64,000 bases of DNA, from contig NZ_JAAXLA010000017.1 in assembly GCF_012911935.1 (NCBI RefSeq), positions 36,634 to 100,633 on the forward strand, in the 5' to 3' direction. A program made the translations under genes and the position numbers. Shown here piece after piece: positions 1 to 8,081 of the stretch. Source of the DNA: Pseudonocardia acidicola (GTDB lineage Bacteria > Actinomycetota > Actinomycetes > Mycobacteriales > Pseudonocardiaceae). A model generated the notes under the pieces. It had not been told where the DNA came from. It made no database searches and was given only the letters and a program-made list of their open reading frames with translations. Each line of letters starts with the position of its first letter. The first letter of the stretch is position 1.

Positions 1-1
1 G

Positions 2-1039
2 ATGCTCAGCATCTGCGACAACGACCCCGCCCAGCGGTCCAACCAGCAGTTCTACGCCGAACTGCTGGACCAGATCGTGCTCGCCGAGGAACTCGGCTAC
101 GAGGACTTCTGGATCGCCGAACACCACTACAGCAACTACGGCGTCGTGCCCTCACCGGCCGTGCTGCTGTCCGCCGCGGCCGCCCGCACCAGCCGGATCG
201 GGCTGGGCTGCGGGGTCAGCATCCTGCCCTTCCACGACCCCGTGCAGGTGGCCGAGGACTACGCGATGGTCGACCTGATCAGCAACGGCCGGCTGGTCTT
301 CGGAGCCGGCCGCGGCTTCCTCATCCACGAGTACGAGGGCTTCCGCATCCGTGACCAGGACGAGAGCCGCGAGCGCTTCGACGAGTCGCTCGACATCATC
401 CGGAAGGCTTGGACGGGGGAGCGGTTCAGCTATCACGGCACGTACTACCGGGTCGACGACGTGCGGATCAACGTGCTGCCCGTGAAGCCACCGCCGATGT
501 ACATGGCGGCGCTGAGCCCGTCGAGCTTCGAGCGGGCTGCGGCGCTCGGCATCCCGGTGGCCGGGGTCAGCGCGACGCTGCGCACGATGGACCGGATCGA
601 AGAACGCATCGGCACGTTCAAGCGGTTGTGGGCCGAAGCCGGCCGCGACGCGTCGACGGTCGACGTTCCGATGACCTGGTACACGTTCGTCGTGCCGTCC
701 AAGGACCGGGCGTACTCCGACGGCGGCCGGCAGCTCATCGACTACTACCGCAGCATCGGCAGCGTGTTCGATCCCCGGCGCATCAACGACCCGGAGGGCC
801 GCAAGGTCTACGAGGAGCTCTACGCGTGGAACAACACGGTCACCTGGGAGCACATCGAGAACAACACCGACGTCGCGATGATCGGTGACCCGGAGACGGT
901 GATCGCCAAGCTGGAGAAGGCGCGCGCGGCAGGCGTGGAGAAGGTGCACTGCTTCATGAACTTCGGCAACCGCCCGCACGCCCAGGTGGCCGCGTCCATG
1001 GAACTGTTCGCGAAGGAGGTCATGCCGGCGCTGCGGTGA
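2..1039 (+). CDS. LLM-class flavin-dependent oxidoreductase, probably 5'-truncated by the window edge
   Basis: This is a luciferase-like (alpha/beta TIM-barrel) flavin-dependent monooxygenase. The sequence shows WIAEHHYSNYG near residue 38, matching the family's W-x-A-E-H-H active-site signature. It also has the GxGxGRG-type segment FGAGRGF (about 100) and the C-terminal GDPETVIAKLEKA segment that precedes the last barrel elements. At 345 codons it is near the usual length of 330-370. However, the first in-frame ATG at base 2 lacks the normal first beta strand (the MKFxLF-type start), so the true start probably lies outside the window. It uses reduced flavin and oxygen, or F420 in some actinobacterial relatives. 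The substrate cannot be told. It ends 6 bp before a convergent gene. Confidence 0.85.
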   Translation: MLSICDNDPAQRSNQQFYAELLDQIVLAEELGYEDFWIAEHHYSNYGVVPSPAVLLSAAAARTSRIGLGCGVSILPFHDPVQVAEDYAMVDLISNGRLVFGAGRGFLIHEYEGFRIRDQDESRERFDESLDIIRKAWTGERFSYHGTYYRVDDVRINVLPVKPPPMYMAALSPSSFERAAALGIPVAGVSATLRTMDRIEERIGTFKRLWAEAGRDASTVDVPMTWYTFVVPSKDRAYSDGGRQLIDYYRSIGSVFDPRRINDPEGRKVYEELYAWNNTVTWEHIENNTDVAMIGDPETVIAKLEKARAAGVEKVHCFMNFGNRPHAQVAASMELFAKEVMPALR

Positions 1040-1045
1040 GGGCGG

Positions 1046-1645
1046 TCACGAGCGGGGGATCGGCGCGTTCCACCGCCGCCACAGCGCGAGGATGCGCAGG
1101 GCGGCGACGAGCGCGGCGCCGACCAGGGTGACCGGGACCGGTGGCAGCCCGAGCCGGTTCCCGGCGACCACCACGCCGGCCCCGGCCGCCGCGGCCAGCG
1201 CGTAGATCTCGCGGCGCAGCACCAGCGGGATCTCGTTGAGCAGCACGTCGCGCAGCACGCCGCCGCCGATCCCGGTGATCACGCCGATCAGCCCGGCGGT
1301 GACGACCGGAGCGGCGGCGTCCAGCGCGACGGCGGTGCCGGTGGTGGCGAACAGCGCGAGCCCGAGCGCGTCGGCGAGTTGCACACCGCGGCGCAACCGG
1401 GCGACGGTCGGATGGAACCGGAACACGATCAGCGCGACGACCAGCGGTGTGAGCAGGTAGGGCCACTGCCGCAGGGTGGTCGGCGGGGTGATGCCGAGCA
1501 GCACGTCACGGGTCACCCCGCCGCCGAGCGCGGTCACGGCGGCCAGCACGACGACGCCGAACACGTCCAGTCGGGAGTGCACCGCGGCGAGCGCCCCCGA
1601 AGCGGCGAACACTGCGACCCCGAGCAGGTCGAGCAGCACGATCAC
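1046..1645 (-). CDS. TRIC/UPF0126 family membrane protein (YadS/YicG-like)
   Basis: A 199-residue integral membrane protein of the trimeric intracellular cation (TRIC, formerly UPF0126) family. Two internally repeated glycine-rich motifs are visible, GGGVTRDVLLG (about 41-51) and GIGGGVLRDVLLNE (about 124-137). These are the hallmark duplicated half-units of the family, each flanked by about three hydrophobic helices. The first helix starts at residue 2 and doubles as the membrane anchor. Bacterial homologues form homotrimeric monovalent cation channels. It is convergent with the oxidoreductase gene and divergent from the SOS-controlled HNH gene. Family assignment is firm; the physiological ion is not inferable. 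Confidence 0.88.
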   Translation of the reverse strand: MIVLLDLLGVAVFAASGALAAVHSRLDVFGVVVLAAVTALGGGVTRDVLLGITPPTTLRQWPYLLTPLVVALIVFRFHPTVARLRRGVQLADALGLALFATTGTAVALDAAAPVVTAGLIGVITGIGGGVLRDVLLNEIPLVLRREIYALAAAAGAGVVVAGNRLGLPPVPVTLVGAALVAALRILALWRRWNAPIPRS

Positions 1646-1726
1646 ACGGGGAGGGTAGCCCGGTGCTCGGAGGGGCAGACCTGGTTGCGCGCACCTGCGC
1701 CGGACTGTCGGAGGCGTCCGACATCA

Positions 1727-1742
1727 TCGAACGTATGTTCGA
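1727..1742. promoter_or_regulatory. LexA (SOS) box upstream of the DUF222/HNH gene
   Basis: TCGAAC-gtat-GTTCGA is a perfect match to the actinobacterial LexA operator TCGAAC-N4-GTTCGA. The symmetry extends to 9-bp arms (TCATCGAAC / GTTCGATGA, 1724-1745). It sits directly before the most plausible start of the HNH gene at 1747. It overlaps an upstream ATG at 1735, which argues against that ATG as the start. In Mycobacterium tuberculosis some 13E12-family genes carry LexA boxes, so DNA-damage induction is the expected regulation. Confidence 0.85.
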
Positions 1743-1746
1743 TGAC

Positions 1747-3093
1747 ATGATGACGGCCGAGGTGGAGTCCGAGCTGGTCGGCATGGCGGGCCACCTGGCC
1801 GCGGGAACCTGCCGGCTCCTGCAGCTGATGGCCGAGTTCGATCGCCGTGACGGGTGGGCCGGCCACGGCGTGCGGTCGTGCGCACACTGGCTGAACTGGC
1901 GGGTCGGCATGAGCCTGCGCACGGCGCGCGACCATCTGCGTGTTGCGCACGCCCTCCGGGACCTCCCGGCGACGACGGCGGCGTTCGCCGCGGGCCGGGT
2001 CTCCTACTCCAAGGTCCGTGCACTGACGCGGGTCGCGACGGCGGACAGCGAGGAGTCGCTGCTCGCGATCGCGCTGAACGGAACGACCTCACAGCTCGAG
2101 ACGCTGGTGCGGGCCGCACGGGCGGGTGCCGACGCGCGGCCGGTCGCGGCCCGTCGCTACCTGCGGTGGACGTGGGCGAGCGACGGGTCGCTGGTGCTGC
2201 GCGCCCGGATCCCACCCGAGCAGGGCGCCGTCGTCATCGCGGAGATCGAGGCGGCGACGGCGGGCGGCGGCGGTTCAGCTGAACCGCCCGATGCTCCGCA
2301 GCCGGCACCCGAACCGTCGGCCGAGCACCATCACGCCTGGCAGGAGGCGCAGCAGGAGCAGGCGGCCCGCGGGGCCGAACACGCTCCGGGACCGGCGCTG
2401 GATCCGGTGTCGGCCCGCCGCGTCGACGCCCTGCTCGCGCTGGTCGCCGGATCGGCCACCCCGAAGGCCGAACGCCTGGTCGTGCACCTGCGGGTGGATG
2501 ACGACGCCACCTCCGCGGCCGGGCGCCCGCTCGCCGAGATCGATGCCGGGTCGATCGGCGGCGTCCCGATACCGGTGTCCACCGCCGCCCGCATCACCTG
2601 CACGGCCGACGTCCAGGCGTTGCTGGTGGACCGCCGCGGCAACCCGCTCTACCTGGGCCGGAGCCGCCGGCTGGTGTCGCGGGCCCAGCTGCGCGCGCTG
2701 CGTGCCCGGGACCGCTATCGGTGTGCCTTCCCGGGCTGCACCCACCGCCGCCACCTCGAGGCGCATCACGTCCGTCCCTGGCTGCGGGGCGGGCCGACCG
2801 ACATCGACAACCTGCTGCTGCTCTGCGGGTTCCACCACATGCTGGTGCACGACCACGGTTACCGCATCACGGCCGCCGAGGGTGGGTTCCGCTTCGCCCG
2901 GCCCGACGGCGTGCCGGTGCCCGACGCCGGCGCACCGCCGCACGGCGCCGTCGCGGACCTGGTCGCCCGGCACGCCCGCCGCGGCATCGACGCCCGCACG
3001 ATCACCCCGGACTGGGGTGGCGAGCGCCTGGATCCCAACCCGATCCTGGCCTGGCTGATACCCGAGTTGCGGGAGCGCGCGGCCGCGGCCTGA
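1747..3093 (+). CDS. DUF222/13E12-repeat family HNH endonuclease-like protein
   Basis: The N-terminal two-thirds is a DUF222 domain. Its typical core is LMAEFDRRDGWAGHGVRSC followed by AHWLNWRVGMSLRTARDHL. The C-terminus is an HNH/McrA-like nuclease: CAFPGCTHRRHLEAHHV, then DIDNLLLLCGFHHMLVHDHGY, giving the Cys pair, the His-His, the Asn and the final His. It is 448 residues from ATG 1747. Longer in-frame starts (1663, 1735) would lie upstream of or inside the LexA box, so 1747 or the adjacent ATG at 1750 is preferred. The family is multicopy in actinobacterial genomes, behaves like a mobile gene family, and has no firmly established role. Convergent with the next gene, 4 bp apart. Confidence 0.85.
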   Translation: MMTAEVESELVGMAGHLAAGTCRLLQLMAEFDRRDGWAGHGVRSCAHWLNWRVGMSLRTARDHLRVAHALRDLPATTAAFAAGRVSYSKVRALTRVATADSEESLLAIALNGTTSQLETLVRAARAGADARPVAARRYLRWTWASDGSLVLRARIPPEQGAVVIAEIEAATAGGGGSAEPPDAPQPAPEPSAEHHHAWQEAQQEQAARGAEHAPGPALDPVSARRVDALLALVAGSATPKAERLVVHLRVDDDATSAAGRPLAEIDAGSIGGVPIPVSTAARITCTADVQALLVDRRGNPLYLGRSRRLVSRAQLRALRARDRYRCAFPGCTHRRHLEAHHVRPWLRGGPTDIDNLLLLCGFHHMLVHDHGYRITAAEGGFRFARPDGVPVPDAGAPPHGAVADLVARHARRGIDARTITPDWGGERLDPNPILAWLIPELRERAAAA

Positions 3094-3097
3094 GGCG

Positions 3098-4168
3098 TCA
3101 CGCCGCGGTGGGGACCAGCCCGAGCGGGGGGTCCTCCGGGCGGACGCCGGCCCGGAACCGCGCGACGACCTCGTCGGTCACCTCCGCAGCGGTGGCCGGG
3201 TTCCACCGCGGTGTGCCGTCCCGGTCGATCAGCATGGCGCGCACCCCCTCGGTGAAGTCCGGCCAGCGCACGCAGCAGCGGGTCAGCTCGTACTCGGTCT
3301 CGAGCGCGTGCTCCAGGCTCGGGACGGTGCGCGCCGCGCGGATCGCGCGCAGCGCCATGGTCCCTGCGAGCGGGGCGCCGCGGCCGATGGCCTCGGCGGC
3401 CTTGCGGGCCTCGGGACGCCCGGTCCGGTGCAGCGCGTCGAGGATCGCCGGGACGTCCTCGGCGGCATAGCACGCGTCGATCCACTCGCGGTCGATGGCG
3501 AGCGCGGGAACGCCCGGGTCGACGGCGAACTCCCCGGCGATCTCGGCGGCGTCGAGGCCCGGCGCCGGCTCGGCCAGCGCGGCGACGAACTCACCGAGCC
3601 GTTCGGGTGCGACCGCGACGTCGGCCAGCCCGCAGTAGACGGCCTCGGCGGCCGACAGCCGGGCCCCGCAGAGCGCGGCGTGCAGGCCGATCTCGCCCGG
3701 CGCGTGCGCGAGCAGCCAGCTGCCGCCGACGTCGGGGACGTAGCCGATGGTCACCTCGGGCATGGCGATCACGGTCCGCCGGGTCACCACCCGGACGCTG
3801 CCGTGCGCCGACACCCCGACGCCGCCACCCATCACCACGCCGTCCATCAGCGCGATGTACGGCTTGGGGTAGCGCGCGATCCGGGCGTTGAGTCGGTACT
3901 CCTCGGACAGCAACACAGGAGCCCCGTGCCCGCCGGTGGCCGCGTCGTCGGACAGGAAGCGCACGTCGCCGCCGGCGCACAGCCCGCGATCACCCGCACC
4001 GTCGATCAGCACCGCCTGCACCGCGTCGTCGTGTTCCCACGCGTCGAGGGCCGCGGAGATGGTGCGGATCATCGGCAGGCTCAGCGCGTTGAGCACCTGT
4101 GGACGGTTGAGCGTGAGCCGGCCGAGCACGCCCTCGCGCCGGACGATGACCTCGTGGTGGGCGCTCAT
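3098..4168 (-). CDS. Enoyl-CoA hydratase/isomerase family protein (3-hydroxyisobutyryl-CoA hydrolase-like)
   Basis: A 356-residue crotonase-fold enzyme. The N-terminus reads GRLTLNRPQVLNALS. The oxyanion-hole segment is MDGVVMGGGVGVSAHGS (about 105-121), followed by MPEVTIGYVPDVGGSWLLA. That G-x-x-P-D-V-G-G-S/T pattern and the length (versus about 260 for simple hydratases) fit the HIBCH/ECH_2 group, which hydrolyses 3-hydroxyisobutyryl-CoA in valine breakdown. Start ATG 4168 overlaps the stop of the upstream gene (ATGA, 4165-4168), implying translational coupling. A hydratase activity cannot be excluded. Confidence 0.85.
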   Translation of the reverse strand: MSAHHEVIVRREGVLGRLTLNRPQVLNALSLPMIRTISAALDAWEHDDAVQAVLIDGAGDRGLCAGGDVRFLSDDAATGGHGAPVLLSEEYRLNARIARYPKPYIALMDGVVMGGGVGVSAHGSVRVVTRRTVIAMPEVTIGYVPDVGGSWLLAHAPGEIGLHAALCGARLSAAEAVYCGLADVAVAPERLGEFVAALAEPAPGLDAAEIAGEFAVDPGVPALAIDREWIDACYAAEDVPAILDALHRTGRPEARKAAEAIGRGAPLAGTMALRAIRAARTVPSLEHALETEYELTRCCVRWPDFTEGVRAMLIDRDGTPRWNPATAAEVTDEVVARFRAGVRPEDPPLGLVPTAA

Positions 4169-4950
4169 CGGGCCGCCGCCAGCACTCCGGGCAGCTCGTG
4201 GGCGGCCTCGGCCAGACTCGGCCCGTACCAGGTCAGCAGCCGGCCGCTGACCAGTGCGGGCGGCACCCCGGGGAACGCCTCGGGGCCGTCGTCGGCGGTG
4301 AACAGGTAGGGCTCGTCGGGCAGCACGACGAGGTCGTGGTCGGGTAGCGCGTCCGGGTTGAAGCGCGGGTAGCGCTCCGGGTCGTCGGCCAGCACGTTGT
4401 CCACCCCGAGCCGGGCCAGCACCGCGCCGGCGAACGTGTCCCGGCCCAGCGCCATCCACGGCTTGCGCCAGATCGGGGTCACCGCGCGGCGGCGTTGCGC
4501 GGGCTCGGGCAGCGCGGCCCAGGCGTCGCGGGCCTTCCGCAACCAGTCGGGTTCGTCGAGCCCACAGGCCGCGAGCATCCGGGCGAGCGAGTCGAACGCG
4601 CCGTGCTCGCCGTCGAGGGTGCGCACGTCGGTGACGTAGACCGGGGCCCCGGCGGCGCGCAGCGCGTCGAGGTCGGGCAGCCGGTTCTCCTCCTGGTTGG
4701 CCAGCACCAGGTCGGGCGTCAGGGCGATGATCGCGTCGACGTCGGGGTTCTTGGTGCCCTTGATCCGTGGCACGTCGAGGTCGGCAGGGTGGGTGCACCA
4801 GTCGGTGGCGCCGACGAGCAGTCCGGGCGCGGACGCCGCGACGGCCTCGGTGAGGGACGGGACGATCGACACCACCCGGCGTACCTCGGCCGGCACGGTG
4901 ACCTCGCGCCCCTCGTCGTCGACCACCGTACGCACGCTTCGCTCGCTCAC
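4165..4950 (-). CDS. Helical-backbone metal receptor (BtuF/FepB-like substrate-binding fold) without signal peptide
   Basis: About 261 residues from a GTG start. The order VVSIVPSLTEAVAA ... WCTHPADL ... IKGTKNPDVDAIIALTPDLVLANQEEN is typical of class III periplasmic binding proteins of the cobalamin/haem/siderophore group (TroA-like superfamily). No secretion signal or lipobox is present at any plausible start. It therefore belongs to the cytoplasmic 'helical backbone metal receptor' subset of actinobacteria, whose ligand is not established. No ABC permease or ATPase gene is adjacent. It is coupled by a 4-bp overlap to the downstream crotonase gene, which is an odd partner. Confidence 0.75.
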   Translation of the reverse strand: MSERSVRTVVDDEGREVTVPAEVRRVVSIVPSLTEAVAASAPGLLVGATDWCTHPADLDVPRIKGTKNPDVDAIIALTPDLVLANQEENRLPDLDALRAAGAPVYVTDVRTLDGEHGAFDSLARMLAACGLDEPDWLRKARDAWAALPEPAQRRRAVTPIWRKPWMALGRDTFAGAVLARLGVDNVLADDPERYPRFNPDALPDHDLVVLPDEPYLFTADDGPEAFPGVPPALVSGRLLTWYGPSLAEAAHELPGVLAAAR

Positions 4951-5018
4951 GGCCTCAGACCGTAGCCGCCGAACCGCGGCGGTGCGCGGTGTCTGGAGCG
5001 TTCTCGGACGGCCCGGGC

Positions 5019-5441
5019 TCAGCCGACGAGCGCCAGGCTGATCAACGGGACGAACGTGATCAGCAGCAGCGTCCCGAGCAGCACCGCGGCGCTGGGCAGG
5101 GCCGCCTTCGCCACCCGCAGCACGCTCATCCGCGAGATCCCGCTGGCCACGAACAGGTTGACCCCCAGCTCCATGCCGATCGGGACCAGGATCGGCGATC
5201 GGCCGCCGGATTTCTGCTCGACCAGTTCCTCGAACCGGATGGTGAAGCTGCCGCTGCCGCCGGCCTGCCCGGCGCCGCGCACGGCGCACCCGGACAGGGT
5301 CGCCGCGAGAGCGAGCGACAGTGCGAGCACGGCGCTCAGCAGCGTGCGGCGCCCCGTGGCGGTGCGATTCCGCTGCTCCGTCTGGTTTGACCACCCTATG
5401 GAAGATCGACTGATGGTGTCAGCGGTGTGACCCTGCGTCAC
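5019..5441 (-). pseudogene. Collapsed TRAP transporter remnant (DctP start joined to DctM end)
   Basis: The 140-codon frame is a chimera. Residues about 32-53 form a lipoprotein-type signal (LLSAVLALSLALAATLSGCA, lipobox LSGC). They are followed by FEELVEQKSGGR, the conserved start of TRAP substrate-binding proteins (DctP). The frame then jumps directly to PILVPIGMELG and VNLFVASGIS ... VAKAALP ... LLLITFVPLISLAL, which are segments of the C-terminus of the large TRAP permease (DctM). The DctM part itself seems to lack the stretch normally between its last two conserved motifs. I infer at least two in-frame deletions that removed most of dctP, all of dctQ and most of dctM. The adjacent LysR gene may have been its regulator. 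A functional fusion product is unlikely. Confidence 0.65.
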
Positions 5442-6378
5442 CTGCGTGAAGGTCGAGCAGTCGGGGACCGGAGCGCAGCACGAACTCGCGCAGCGCTCGC
5501 ACGGGCGGCGGGGCGGCGCGGTCGCGCACCCAGGCCAGCCCGATGGTCCGGGTTGTGCGCGGCGTGGTGACCGGCAGTTCGACGACGCCCGTGACCGGTG
5601 ACCGGGTGGACGGCGGGAGCAGGGCGACGCCGAGCCCGGCGCCGACCAGCCCGCGCAACGTCTCGACGTCCTCGCCCTCGAAGGCGAACCGGGGCTCGAA
5701 CCCGGCCTCGCGGCACCACGCCTCGACGATGCTGCGCAGTCCGAAGCCGGGCAGGAAGCCGACGAACTGGGCGCCGGCCGCGTCGGCCAGCCGCAGCCCG
5801 GATCGTCGCTCGGCCAGCGGGTGCTCGGCGGGCACGGCCAGGCGCAGTTCCTGCTCGTGCATGGTCGCGACGGCGAGCCCGGGTTCGTCCGGCAGCGGCG
5901 AGGTCAGGCAGAGGTCGACCTCGCCGCCCCGCAGCCGGTCCAGCAGCACGGCGTGCCCTCCCTGGGCGAGGTCGATCCGGATGCCGGGGTGCTCGGCGCG
6001 GAACTCCCGGAGCAGTCGCGGCACCGCCTCGCTGCCCAGTGTGTGCAGGAACCCCAGTGCCACCCGGCCGTGCTCGGCGTCGATGTCGCCGACCAGTTCC
6101 CGGGCGCCCGCCTCGAGCTCGGCGAGCGCCCGTTCGGCGTGCCGCAGGAACGCCCGTCCGGCCGGGGTCAGGTGCAGGGTGCGCCCGCTGCGGACGAACA
6201 GCGCGATGCCCAGCTCGGCCTCCAGCCGGGCGATGCCGCGGCTCAGCGTCGGCTGCGGGACCCCGATGTCGTCGGCCGCCCGGGTGACGTGTTCGGTGCG
6301 CGCGACGGCGACGAACTGGCGCAGCCGCGGTGCCGTCCCGGCCAGTACGTGGGCGACAGCGCTTTCCGCTTCATGCAC
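5419..6378 (-). CDS. LysR-family transcriptional regulator
   Basis: About 319 residues from GTG 6378. The N-terminal winged HTH is evident: LRQFVAVARTEHVTRAADD then GVPQPTLSRGIARLEAELG and LFVRSGRTLHLTPAG. The C-terminal effector domain includes GEVDLCLTSPLPDEPGL and a GAGLGVALLP segment. It is divergent from the MFS gene, with only 67 bp between the two starts, the classic LysR regulator-target arrangement. On its other side it abuts the TRAP remnant, with 23 bp overlap if the remnant's GTG at 5441 is counted. It may have controlled either transporter. The effector is unknown. Confidence 0.87.
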   Translation of the reverse strand: MHEAESAVAHVLAGTAPRLRQFVAVARTEHVTRAADDIGVPQPTLSRGIARLEAELGIALFVRSGRTLHLTPAGRAFLRHAERALAELEAGARELVGDIDAEHGRVALGFLHTLGSEAVPRLLREFRAEHPGIRIDLAQGGHAVLLDRLRGGEVDLCLTSPLPDEPGLAVATMHEQELRLAVPAEHPLAERRSGLRLADAAGAQFVGFLPGFGLRSIVEAWCREAGFEPRFAFEGEDVETLRGLVGAGLGVALLPPSTRSPVTGVVELPVTTPRTTRTIGLAWVRDRAAPPPVRALREFVLRSGPRLLDLHAGDAGSHR

Positions 6379-6445
6379 ATCTGCATTATGGCAGACGGAA
6401 AGATGCATTGGACGCATGAATGTCCGGGTCGTAGCTTCGATAGCT
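6379..6445. promoter_or_regulatory. Divergent LysR/MFS promoter region
   Basis: This 67-bp spacer separates the divergent LysR and MFS starts and is AT-richer than its surroundings. It contains the imperfect dyad CTGCATTATGGCAG (6381-6394) and repeated ATGCAT/GCAT elements. This is the likely binding region of the LysR protein, by analogy with T-N11-A type operators. I see no confident -35/-10 pair. Confidence 0.4.
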
Positions 6446-7669
6446 ATGACAACGACCGCCTCCATCCCGACCGGTACGGGCGGGCACGAGCGCGGCTCGG
6501 CCGGCTATCGCCGCCTCGGCGCGGCCCTGTGGTGCGCCGGGCTGGCCACGTTCGTGCTGGTCTACTGCGTGCAGGGACTGCTGCCCACGCTCGCTGCCGA
6601 GTTCGGGGTCTCCTCGTCGACCTCGAGCCTGGTGCTCTCGGCGACCACCGGGACGCTGGCGCTGGCGGTCGTCCCGCTGTCCGCGGTCGCGGAGTCGTGG
6701 GGCCGGGCGCGGGTGATGACCATCGCACTGGCCGCGTCCGCGCTGCTCGGCGTGCTGGCCCCGTTGGCCCCGTCGTTCGGCGCGCTCGTCGGGATCCGGG
6801 CGCTGCAGGGGATCGCGCTGGCCGCGCTGCCCGCGCTGGCGATGGCCCACCTGACCAGCGAGGTCGCGCCACGCGCGCTGGGCGGGGCGGTCGGCCTGCT
6901 CATCGCGGGCAACACCCTGGGCGGGCTGTCCGGGCGGCTGGTGGCCGGGTTCGTCGCCGAGTTCGCCGGCTGGCGCGCCGCGCTCGCCGTGATCGGCGGC
7001 CTGTCGCTGGCCTGCACCGTCGCATTCCGGCTGCTGCTGCCCCCGGCGACGGCGCCGGCACCGCCGCGGGTGCGGCTGCGTGAGCTGTGGTCCCCGGTGC
7101 GCGGTCACCTCGTCGATCCCGGGCTGCGCTGCCTGTTCGGGATCGGATTCCTGCTCATGGCCGCGTTCGTAACGGTCTACAACTACCTGGGCTTCCGGTT
7201 GCTGGCCTCCCCGTTCGGGCTCCCCTCCGGGCTGGTCGGGCTGATCTTCCTGGGATATCTGGCCGGGACCTGGGGCTCGACGACGGCCGGACGGCTCGGC
7301 GACCGGTACGGCCGGCGCCGGGTGCTGTGGGCGGCCGTGCTGCTCGCGCTGGCCGCGGCGCTGCTGACGCTGCCCACGTGGCTGCCGCTGGTGCTGGCCG
7401 GGCTGGTGCTGTTCACGGTGGGCTTCTTCGCCGCGCACTCGGTGGCCAGCAGCTGGGTCGGCCGCCGCGCCGCGACCGCGCCCGGGCAGGCCTCGGCGTT
7501 GTACCTGCTGGCCTACTACGCGGGCAGCAGCATCGGCGGATCGCTCGGCGGTGTCGCCTACGACCACGCGGGCTGGGGCGGTGTCGTCGGGTACGAGGTC
7601 GCGCTGCTCGCCCTCGCGGTGGGGCTCGCGCTGGTGCTGCGCCGCGTCCCGCCGCCGGTCCCCGACTGA
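6446..7669 (+). CDS. MFS transporter (drug/arabinose-efflux type)
   Basis: A 407-residue, roughly 12-helix major facilitator. It has the loop 2-3 motif SAVAESWGRARVM (motif A-like), SFGALVGIRALQGIALAALPA in TM4 (motif B/C region), and the duplicated loop LGDRYGRRRVLW in the second half. The closest general type is the YnfM/AraJ-like group of proton-driven exporters. Start ATG 6446 gives a short polar N-terminus before TM1. It is divergent from the LysR gene, which probably controls it. The substrate is unknown. Confidence 0.85.
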   Translation: MTTTASIPTGTGGHERGSAGYRRLGAALWCAGLATFVLVYCVQGLLPTLAAEFGVSSSTSSLVLSATTGTLALAVVPLSAVAESWGRARVMTIALAASALLGVLAPLAPSFGALVGIRALQGIALAALPALAMAHLTSEVAPRALGGAVGLLIAGNTLGGLSGRLVAGFVAEFAGWRAALAVIGGLSLACTVAFRLLLPPATAPAPPRVRLRELWSPVRGHLVDPGLRCLFGIGFLLMAAFVTVYNYLGFRLLASPFGLPSGLVGLIFLGYLAGTWGSTTAGRLGDRYGRRRVLWAAVLLALAAALLTLPTWLPLVLAGLVLFTVGFFAAHSVASSWVGRRAATAPGQASALYLLAYYAGSSIGGSLGGVAYDHAGWGGVVGYEVALLALAVGLALVLRRVPPPVPD

Positions 7670-7709
7670 GCAGCGTCCCCGACACGTCGTCGATCCGGTC
7701 CGGCCCGGG

Positions 7710-8000
7710 TCAGGCCGCGCGGCGCTCCATCGCGACGTCCTCGGCCGGGACGTCGCCGATGCCGTCGTCGGTCAGGGCATCCGCCGCGGTGGGAGCGGCA
7801 TCGGTGGTGCGGCGCCCGGTGAGCAGACGGCCTGCCGCGGATCCGAGCGTGCCGAGGACCGCGAGCGCGGCGCCGGCCAGGGCCACGGCACCCGGTCCGG
7901 CATCGGGGAAGGCGGCGAGCAGCAGGAACGAGATCAGCGGCCACCACAGCAGAGCACGTGCCGGACCGCGCAACGACCATTCGTGGTGATCGGGCGCCAT
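7710..8000 (-). CDS. Small membrane protein of unknown function
   Basis: A 96-residue frame with two hydrophobic segments (ALLWWPLISFLLLAAFP and AVALAGAALAVLGTLG). A hydrophilic acidic tail rich in Ala/Asp/Thr follows. The N-terminus (MAPDHHEWSLRGPARALLWW) is a normal cytoplasmic lead-in to a membrane helix. I do not recognise a family. It is convergent with the MFS gene and divergent from the mycothiol enzyme gene. Longer in-frame starts upstream run antisense through the neighbouring gene and are not credible. Confidence 0.55.
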   Translation of the reverse strand: MAPDHHEWSLRGPARALLWWPLISFLLLAAFPDAGPGAVALAGAALAVLGTLGSAAGRLLTGRRTTDAAPTAADALTDDGIGDVPAEDVAMERRAA

Positions 8001-8081
8001 GATGGGCACATACCCCGTTCGGGGCGGCACCATGCACGGCGTGCTCCACGGGCCCAGCCCGAGGCGATAGCGTCTGCGACC

